Assembly (NCBI GenBank): GCA_021770445.1
Contig: JAETQY010000002.1
Coordinates: forward strand, 62,001-126,000
Length of the DNA stretch: 64,000 nucleotides
DNA from: Bacillota bacterium
GTDB lineage: Bacteria > Bacillota > Clostridia > Oscillospirales > Oscillospiraceae
Reading direction: 5' to 3'
Under the pieces are notes generated by a model. It had not been told where the DNA came from. It was given only the letters and a program-made list of their open reading frames with translations, and searched no databases. Both the position numbers and the translations under genes were made by a program. Numbering within the stretch: the first letter of the stretch is position 1; each line of letters opens with the position of its first letter. This document shows, one piece after another, positions 57,538 through 64,000 of this stretch.

Positions 57538-58575
57538 ATGACAAAACAGATCAACGTGGGCGGAGTCCTCATGGGCGGGGGCGCCCCCGTCACCATACAG
57601 TCCATGACCAACACCCCCACCCAGGACGCGGAGGCCACGGCGGCGCAGATTCGGAAGCTGGCCGCCGCCGGGTGCGAAATCGTCCGGGTGGCGGTGCCCG
57701 ATATGGAGGCCGCCCGAGCGGTGGGGAAGATCAAGGAAAACAGCCCCATCCCCGTGGTGGTGGATATTCACTTCGACTACAAGCTGGCGTTGGAGGCCAT
57801 TGCCGCCGGGGCGGACAAGGTGCGTATCAACCCGGGGAACATCGGTGGGGAGGACAAGGTCAAGGCGGTGGCGGAGGCCTGCCGCAACCATAACATCCCC
57901 ATCCGCATCGGGGTGAACGGCGGCTCCCTGGAGAAGCCCATCCTGGCCAAATACGGCGGGGTGACGCCCGAGGCCATGGTGGAGTCCGCCTTCGGGCACA
58001 TCAAACTGCTGAATAAATTTGACTTTGACGATATCTGCGTCTCCCTCAAGTCCTCCAGCGTACCGGTCACCATGAAAGCCTATCAGCTCATGAGCCAGGA
58101 AAGCAATTACCCCTTACATATCGGCGTCACCGAGGCGGGGACGGTGCGCATGGGTACCCTCAAGTCCGCCGTGGGGATCGGGGGCCTGCTGGCCCTGGGG
58201 ATCGGCGACACCATGCGGGTGTCCCTGTCCGCCCACCCGGTGGAGGAGGTCTACGCCGCCCGGGAAATCCTCAGGGCCGCCGGGGTGCGCAGAGAGGGCC
58301 CGGAGCTGGTGAGCTGTCCCACCTGCGGCCGGACAAGGATCGACCTGATCGCCCTGGCCAATGAGGTGGAGGAGCGGCTGAAAACCGTGGACAAGCCCAT
58401 CACCGTGGCCGTCATGGGCTGCGCCGTCAACGGCCCGGGGGAGGCCCGAACCGCCGACTGCGGCATTGCCGGAGGAATAGGCGAGGGCCTGCTGTTCCAA
58501 AAAGGGGAGATCGTGAAAAAGGTCCCTCAGGACCGGCTGGTGGACGAGCTGTTCGCCCTGATTGAGAGGCTGTAA
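57538..58575 (+). CDS. ispG: 4-hydroxy-3-methylbut-2-en-1-yl diphosphate synthase
   Basis: APVTIQSMTNTPTQD; VRINPGNIG; SCPTCGRTRID; GCAVNGPGEARTADCG. Confidence 0.97.
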   Translation: MTKQINVGGVLMGGGAPVTIQSMTNTPTQDAEATAAQIRKLAAAGCEIVRVAVPDMEAARAVGKIKENSPIPVVVDIHFDYKLALEAIAAGADKVRINPGNIGGEDKVKAVAEACRNHNIPIRIGVNGGSLEKPILAKYGGVTPEAMVESAFGHIKLLNKFDFDDICVSLKSSSVPVTMKAYQLMSQESNYPLHIGVTEAGTVRMGTLKSAVGIGGLLALGIGDTMRVSLSAHPVEEVYAAREILRAAGVRREGPELVSCPTCGRTRIDLIALANEVEERLKTVDKPITVAVMGCAVNGPGEARTADCGIAGGIGEGLLFQKGEIVKKVPQDRLVDELFALIERL

Positions 58576-58589
58576 AGGAGACCGACTAA

Positions 58590-61500
58590 ATGTCCCAAAA
58601 GATACCGTTTTTACAGATGTTTGCCGCCCTGCGCCAGTGGACCGAGCTGTCCAACGGAGTGGAGAGCTGGCTGATCCTGTCCGCCGCCATCGACAAACAA
58701 AGCCGCTCTGCCAAGATCGCAGTGGAGGGGGCCACCGGAGCCGGCCCCAACCTGATCGCCCAGGCGGAGGAGGCGCTATGCCGGGCTTACGGCCTGAACA
58801 GCGTGAAGATTGAGGCGGCAAAACCGGCCCCCGCAGTGGAGGGTCAGAATGTAGACCAAGAAAAAAATATAGTTGACAAACAGAAAACAGAAGGGCCGGA
58901 GCCCTTGGAAGACAAGGGGTCACAGAATGTAGACCCAAAAATAAATAAAGTTGACAATGCTTTTGCGCGCACCGAAGCCATCCGCCGGGCAGCCCTGCAA
59001 AAGAGCGCCCGCCCCGCCGCCCCCGTCAAGGGGGACAAAAAGCCCAAAGGCAAGGCCATTTTCGGCAAGCCCGTCACCAAAGCCCCCACCCCTATGGGTG
59101 AGCTGGAGCTGGACATGGGTATGGTGGTGGTGGAGGGGGATGTCTTCGCCATCGACAACCGGGAGCTGAAAAAGCGGGGGGCCTGGGTGGTGGCCTTCGA
59201 CATGACCGACTACACCGGTTCCATCCGGGTGAACAAGTTTTTCCCTGGGGACGAGGGCAAGCCCCTGGTGGACGGCATCAAAAAGGGGATGCACATCAAG
59301 GTCCAGGGCCGTCTCAATATGGACCGGTTCTACGGCGACATGGTGCTGGAGCCGGTGGCCGTCACTACGGCAGAGAAGAAGATGAAGGAGGACACCGCCG
59401 AGGAAAAGCGGGTGGAGCTCCACCTCCACACCACCATGTCCACCATGGACGCCCTCACCAGCGTGGGGCCCAAGCTGGGCCCGGACAGAAACGTAGTCAA
59501 GCGGGCGGAGGCCTGGGGCCACCCGGCCATCGCCATCACTGACCACGGGGTGGCCCAGTCCTTCCCCGACGCCTGGCACTCGGCCAAGAAAATTAAAATT
59601 CTCTACGGTGTGGAGGCCTACTTCATCAACGACGTGGACGACCGGGTGGCTGTCCATGGGGTGGCGGAGGGACCCTTTGACCAGGAGATCGTCTGCTTCG
59701 ACATCGAGACCACCGGCCTGAACCGGAAGTACGAGGTCATCATCGAGATCGGGGCGGTGGTGCTGAAAAACGGGGAGATCACCGATACCTTCAACACCTT
59801 CGTGTCCCCAGGGCGGATCTTATCCCCGGAGATCATCCGCCTCACCGGTATCACCGACGAGATGCTGGAGGGGGCTCCCTCCCAGGAGGAGGCCCTGCGC
59901 TCCTTCCTGGCCTTCACGGGGGACCGGCCCCTGGCCGCCCACAACGCCGACTTCGATATGGGCTTTATCGCCGCCGGCTGCCGGAAATATAAAATTCCCT
60001 TCCATAACCCCTCGGTGGACAGCCTGATTCTGGCTCAGAACCTGCTCCCTGAGCTGGGCAAGTACAAGCTGGATGTCGTGGCGGAGCACCTCCATCTGCC
60101 CGCCTTCAACCACCACCGGGCCAGCGACGACGCGGCCACGGTGGCCTACATGCTGCCCCACTTCTTCAAGAAGCTGGAGGGAGTTGGTTTACATAACCTA
60201 TCTGAGATCAACTCCTATATGACCACCCTCCGTGGGAAGGGCAAGGCCAAGCGCCAGCCCAAGCACCTGATCGTCCTGGCCAAGAACCAGACCGGCCTGC
60301 GCAACCTGTACAAGCTGGTTTCCCTGTCCCACCTGGAGCACTTCAAGCGCTACCCCATCATGCCCAAGTCCCTCATCAATGAAAACCGGGAGGGCCTCAT
60401 CATCGGCTCCGCCTGCGAGGCGGGGGAGCTGTTCCGGGCCCTGGCCGACGGCAAGGACTGGGAGGAGCTGAAACGCATCGCCTCCTGGTACGACTATTTG
60501 GAAATTCAGCCCATCTGCAACAACATGTTCATGCTCCGCAAGGGGATGGTCCGCTCTGAGGAGGAGCTGAGGGACTTCAACCGGGACATTGTCCGGCTGG
60601 GGGAGGAGCTGGGCAAGCCGGTGTGCGCCACCGGAGACGTCCACTTTCTGGACCCGGAGGACGAAATTTACCGCCACATCCTCCTGGCCTCCAAGGGCTT
60701 TGAGGACGCGGACGAGGACCTGCCCATCTACTTCAAGACCACCGACGAGATGCTCCGGGAGTTCGCCTACTTAGGCAAGGAGAAGGCAAAAGAGGTGGTA
60801 GTGACCAATACCAACCTCATCGCCAACTGGTGCGACCCCATCGAGCCCCTGCCCCAGGGCCTCTTCGCCCCCAAGCTGGAGGACTCCGACGGGGAGCTGA
60901 AGCGGCTTGTCTGGGGCAAGGCCCACGAGCTGTACGGGGAGAACCCGCCTCAGATCGTGGTGGACCGCATCGAGGCCGAGCTGGGGGACATTATCCGGTG
61001 TAAGTACGACGTGATCTACATGTCAGCCCAAAAATTAGTGCAGAACTCCCTGGAGCACGGCTATCTGGTGGGCTCCCGGGGGTCGGTAGGGTCGTCCCTG
61101 GTGGCCTTCATGTCGGGGATCACCGAGGTGAACTCCCTCCCTGCCCACTACCGCTGCCCCAAGTGCAAGCACACCGACTTCGACTACGCCCAGGACCCGG
61201 ACCACCCCTACGGCTGCGGGGCGGACATGCCCGACGCGGTGTGCACGGTGTGCGGGACCAAGTATGTGAAGGACGGCTTCAACATCCCCTTTGAGACCTT
61301 CCTGGGCTTCGGGGGCGACAAGGTGCCCGATATCGACCTGAACTTCTCCGGCGAGTACCAGGCCAGCGCTCACCGGTACACCTTCGAGCTGTTCGGACAG
61401 ACCCACGTGTTCCGGGCGGGGACCATCGGCACAGTGGCGGAAAAGACCGCCTTCGGCTATGTGAAGAAGTACCTGGAGGAGAAGGGCGTCACAGCCTCCA

Positions 61501-62768
61501 AGGCGGAGGAGAACCGCTTAGCCATCGGCTGTACCGGCGTGAAGCGCACTACCGGCCAGCACCCCGGCGGCATGGTGGTTATCCCCCAGGACAAGGAAAT
61601 CTACGACTTCTGCCCCGTCCAGCACCCCGCCGACGACCCGGACAGCGACATCATCACCACCCACTTTGAATACCACTCCATGGAGTCCAACCTGCTGAAG
61701 CTGGACATGCTGGGCCACGATGACCCCACCATGATCCGGATGCTGGAGGACCTGACCGGGGTGAACGCCCGGGAGATTCCCCTGGACGACAGGGACACCA
61801 TGTCCCTGTTCTCCTCCTCCAAGGCGCTGGGCTACGAGGACGACAAAATTCTGGGCCCCACCGGGGGCACCGCCATCCCGGAGTTCGGCACCTCCTTTGT
61901 CCGGGGGATGCTGGAGGAGACCCAGCCCAACCAGTTTGACATTCTGGTGCGGCTGTCCGGTTTCTCCCACGGCACCGACGTGTGGCTGGGCAACGCCCGG
62001 GACCTGATTATCCAGCAGGGAATTCCCGTGGGCCAGGCCATCGGCTGCCGGGACGATATTATGCTGTTCCTGATCTCCAAGGGGATGCCCCCCAAGCGGT
62101 CGTTCAAGATCATGGAGGCCGTCCGGAAGGGCAGGGGCCTGCCCGACGGGGCGGAGGAGGAGATGAAGGCCGCCGGGGTCCCCGACTGGTACATCGGCTC
62201 CTGCAAGAAGATCGCCTACCTGTTCCCCAAGGCCCACGCCGTGGCCTATGTGATGATGGCCTTCCGCATCGCCTGGTTCAAGGTCCACCGGCCCCTGGCC
62301 TTCTACGCCGCCTACTTCTCCATCCGGGCCAAGGCCTTTGACGAGGCCTTCATGTGCCGGGGGATGGACGTGTGCCAGAAGAAAATGCGGGAGATCATCG
62401 CCAAGGACAAGGAGGCCACCGCGGTGGAGCAGGACATGCTCACCACCCTGGAGGTGTGCTACGAGTTCTACCTCCGGGGCTTCCAGTTCGACCGGATGGA
62501 CCTGTACCAGTCCCAGGCCATCCACTTCACCGTGGACGAGGAGAAGGGCACCCTGCGGCCCCCCTTCGTGTCGGTGGCAGGACTGGGGGAGACGGCCGCC
62601 ATTTCCCTGGCCGAGCAGCGGGAGGGGAAGCAATTTATCTCCATTGAGGAGGTGTCCGCCGCCTGTCCCAAGGTGTCCAAGACCCACATCCAGCTTTTGA
62701 AGGAGGCAGGGGCCTTCGGCGACCTACCCGAGACCAGTCAGATGGACCTGTTCTCTATGTTTGGATAA
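58590..62768 (+). CDS. polC: DNA polymerase III PolC-type alpha subunit with internal 3'-5' exonuclease
   Basis: 1392 aa; PHP HLHTTMSTMDALTSV; exonuclease FDIETTGLNRKYEVIIEIGAVVL; VPDIDLNFSGEYQASAHRYTFELFG. Confidence 0.97.
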   Translation: MSQKIPFLQMFAALRQWTELSNGVESWLILSAAIDKQSRSAKIAVEGATGAGPNLIAQAEEALCRAYGLNSVKIEAAKPAPAVEGQNVDQEKNIVDKQKTEGPEPLEDKGSQNVDPKINKVDNAFARTEAIRRAALQKSARPAAPVKGDKKPKGKAIFGKPVTKAPTPMGELELDMGMVVVEGDVFAIDNRELKKRGAWVVAFDMTDYTGSIRVNKFFPGDEGKPLVDGIKKGMHIKVQGRLNMDRFYGDMVLEPVAVTTAEKKMKEDTAEEKRVELHLHTTMSTMDALTSVGPKLGPDRNVVKRAEAWGHPAIAITDHGVAQSFPDAWHSAKKIKILYGVEAYFINDVDDRVAVHGVAEGPFDQEIVCFDIETTGLNRKYEVIIEIGAVVLKNGEITDTFNTFVSPGRILSPEIIRLTGITDEMLEGAPSQEEALRSFLAFTGDRPLAAHNADFDMGFIAAGCRKYKIPFHNPSVDSLILAQNLLPELGKYKLDVVAEHLHLPAFNHHRASDDAATVAYMLPHFFKKLEGVGLHNLSEINSYMTTLRGKGKAKRQPKHLIVLAKNQTGLRNLYKLVSLSHLEHFKRYPIMPKSLINENREGLIIGSACEAGELFRALADGKDWEELKRIASWYDYLEIQPICNNMFMLRKGMVRSEEELRDFNRDIVRLGEELGKPVCATGDVHFLDPEDEIYRHILLASKGFEDADEDLPIYFKTTDEMLREFAYLGKEKAKEVVVTNTNLIANWCDPIEPLPQGLFAPKLEDSDGELKRLVWGKAHELYGENPPQIVVDRIEAELGDIIRCKYDVIYMSAQKLVQNSLEHGYLVGSRGSVGSSLVAFMSGITEVNSLPAHYRCPKCKHTDFDYAQDPDHPYGCGADMPDAVCTVCGTKYVKDGFNIPFETFLGFGGDKVPDIDLNFSGEYQASAHRYTFELFGQTHVFRAGTIGTVAEKTAFGYVKKYLEEKGVTASKAEENRLAIGCTGVKRTTGQHPGGMVVIPQDKEIYDFCPVQHPADDPDSDIITTHFEYHSMESNLLKLDMLGHDDPTMIRMLEDLTGVNAREIPLDDRDTMSLFSSSKALGYEDDKILGPTGGTAIPEFGTSFVRGMLEETQPNQFDILVRLSGFSHGTDVWLGNARDLIIQQGIPVGQAIGCRDDIMLFLISKGMPPKRSFKIMEAVRKGRGLPDGAEEEMKAAGVPDWYIGSCKKIAYLFPKAHAVAYVMMAFRIAWFKVHRPLAFYAAYFSIRAKAFDEAFMCRGMDVCQKKMREIIAKDKEATAVEQDMLTTLEVCYEFYLRGFQFDRMDLYQSQAIHFTVDEEKGTLRPPFVSVAGLGETAAISLAEQREGKQFISIEEVSAACPKVSKTHIQLLKEAGAFGDLPETSQMDLFSMFG
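58845..58957 (+). repeat. Two in-frame copies of an AT-rich 35-bp unit in polC linker
   Basis: CAGAATGTAGACC-N15-TTGACAA at 58845-58879 and 58923-58957, 31/35 identical. Confidence 0.8.
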
Positions 62769-62787
62769 GCTCCGAATACGATGAAAA

Positions 62788-62815
62788 GGGCAGATGCCTG
62801 CATAAGCATCTGCCC
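62788..62815 (-). terminator. Terminator of hicBA
   Basis: GGGCAGATGC-ctgcataa-GCATCTGCCC with TTTT on minus strand. Confidence 0.65.
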
Positions 62816-62825
62816 TCTCAATGTT

Positions 62826-63023
62826 TCAGCGAAAGCGGTGTGCCACACCGCTCTGTTTCATGATCGCGTTTGCAGTGTGGCGGGACTTGATTCTGCTGTC
62901 AACCGTAAAATGGCGCTTGGTAATGGGACTGTACCAGATATCATGGTCTCCCTTGCCTCGCCTGACGAAGGTGCACCCGTTCAAGGTCAGGATGTTCCGC
63001 ACCTGTTTTTCATACTCTGCCAT
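62826..63023 (-). CDS. hicA: HicA-like mRNA interferase toxin
   Basis: MAEYEKQVRNILTLNGCTFVRRGKGDHDIWYSPITKRHFTVDSR. Confidence 0.85.
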   Translation of the reverse strand: MAEYEKQVRNILTLNGCTFVRRGKGDHDIWYSPITKRHFTVDSRIKSRHTANAIMKQSGVAHRFR

Positions 63024-63241
63024 CAGATCGCCACCTGCTCATGACGGGAGGAAACAAAATTCAGATACAAGGGAGAGCGCGGCCTGCTGTTGAGCTCCAG
63101 CAGTTCCGGTACGGCAAAGCGCAGCCGTTCGATCAATGCGTCGAAGGAGCCGGATTCCATTGTCAACCCCGGCACATCGTCGCTTTCAGCAATCCAGACC
63201 AGAGCTTCAGGGTCCCAGGTCATTTTAATTAAAAGTTCCAT
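63023..63241 (-). CDS. hicB: HicB-like antitoxin (DUF1902-like)
   Basis: WDPEALVWIAESDDVPGLTMESGSFDALIERLRFAVPELLELN; stop overlaps hicA start. Confidence 0.82.
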   Translation of the reverse strand: MELLIKMTWDPEALVWIAESDDVPGLTMESGSFDALIERLRFAVPELLELNSRPRSPLYLNFVSSRHEQVAI

Positions 63242-63288
63242 TGTGGCCTCCGTTTCCGGTTTATTGATTGGATTTGTTCTATAGCTCC

Positions 63289-63317
63289 ATGGTAAATAGT
63301 TTCCGCGCGGTTGTCAA
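63289..63317 (-). promoter_or_regulatory. hicBA promoter
   Basis: Minus strand TTGACA-17-TACCAT. Confidence 0.65.
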
Positions 63318-63435
63318 GTAAAACATAGGTCCCAAGAATTTATGAAAAATTAAAGAAATATCCCTTGACTGTCTGGGGGCAAGTGAGTAAAGTAGGAAAA
63401 GTAAAAATGGGGTCTTTGATGGGAGGCTGATTCCA

Positions 63436-64000
63436 ATGGCTTATAACGGCAGAAGGATGAGCGGACGTTCTCGCCGAAACGGGGACGCTGTGCTGGCTCA
63501 GACTATGGCCCGGGTGCTGCTGTTTCCGGCGCTGCTGCTCTATCTGGAGCTGGTGCTCCATATCTATATGAAAATGTCCCTGGCCTATGTGCCGGTGTAC
63601 CTGGTGTTCAGCCTGGCGGGAGGCCTTTTTCTGTCCGCCCTGGCCTTGCCCTGGCGCAGACTGCCCAACAGCCTGGTAGGCAAGATTTTGGCGGTGCTCC
63701 TCTCTGTCATCTATGTGGTGGAAATGATCGCCAGGACCATCCTCCAGACCTATTACGGCCTCAGCTCCCTGAAAACGGCGGCGGGCAACAAGCTCACCGA
63801 CTACGCCGACGTAATCATCTCCACCGTCCTGTCCAGGCTGCCCATCATCCTGGTGTTCCTCCTGCCCTCCATCCTGCTGTGCATCTTCGGCACCCGGCTG
63901 CTGGGCTTCGAGCGGCTGGACGTTCGCTTTGCCGGGCTGGTGGTAATCGCCTGTGTGGTGTTCCATATTGTGGGCCTGGGGGTGATCCACCTGCCCTGGA
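63436..64000 (+). CDS. Probable LTA synthase/phosphoglycerol transferase family protein, N-terminal TM region (partial at window end)
   Basis: MAYNGRRMSGRSRRNGDAVLAQTMARVLLFPALLLYLELVLHIYMKM... ~5 TM; SD and promoter upstream. Confidence 0.55.
   Translation, partial: MAYNGRRMSGRSRRNGDAVLAQTMARVLLFPALLLYLELVLHIYMKMSLAYVPVYLVFSLAGGLFLSALALPWRRLPNSLVGKILAVLLSVIYVVEMIARTILQTYYGLSSLKTAAGNKLTDYADVIISTVLSRLPIILVFLLPSILLCIFGTRLLGFERLDVRFAGLVVIACVVFHIVGLGVIHLPW

Overview
The window is high-GC Firmicutes chromosome, probably Oscillospiraceae/Clostridia-like (inferred from gene content: FtsZ, RapZ-YvcK-WhiA, both DnaE and PolC, PerR-rubrerythrin, FMN-riboswitch ribU). Most of it is well-packed housekeeping DNA: ftsQ(3' end)-ftsZ; lrgAB; lysA; glnA-dapF; an rRNA/tRNA methyltransferase; dprA-topA-trmFO-plsX; a Cd/Zn ATPase module; PerR-rubrerythrin-rubredoxin; metF; xth; nagBA; ugpC; potAB-potCD; MATE; a nucleoside phosphorylase; trkAH; murB-rapZ-yvcK-whiA-dnaE-mgtC-mgtC; ribU; pyrH-frr-uppS-cdsA-dxr-rseP-ispG-polC; hicBA; and the start of an LtaS-like gene. 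I saw no CRISPR array, tRNA, rRNA, prophage or complete IS element. The least explained signals are: (i) two copies of a ~135-142 bp palindromic element whose hairpin stems differ by compensatory changes; (ii) a promoter-to-terminator unit near 41.1-41.6 kb holding only tiny ORFs, next to a Crh/HPr-like gene that has lost the His region; (iii) a structured leader before ugpC with no good Shine-Dalgarno; (iv) a second diverged xth 3' end left 3' of the intact xth; (v) two in-frame copies of an AT-rich 35-bp unit inside the polC linker; (vi) small ORFs below the ORF-track cutoff, including a rubredoxin with an unusual C-x-C knuckle; (vii) a trmH-family gene whose promoter and SD point to a CTG start. 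No searches were run; family calls come from motif recognition by eye.
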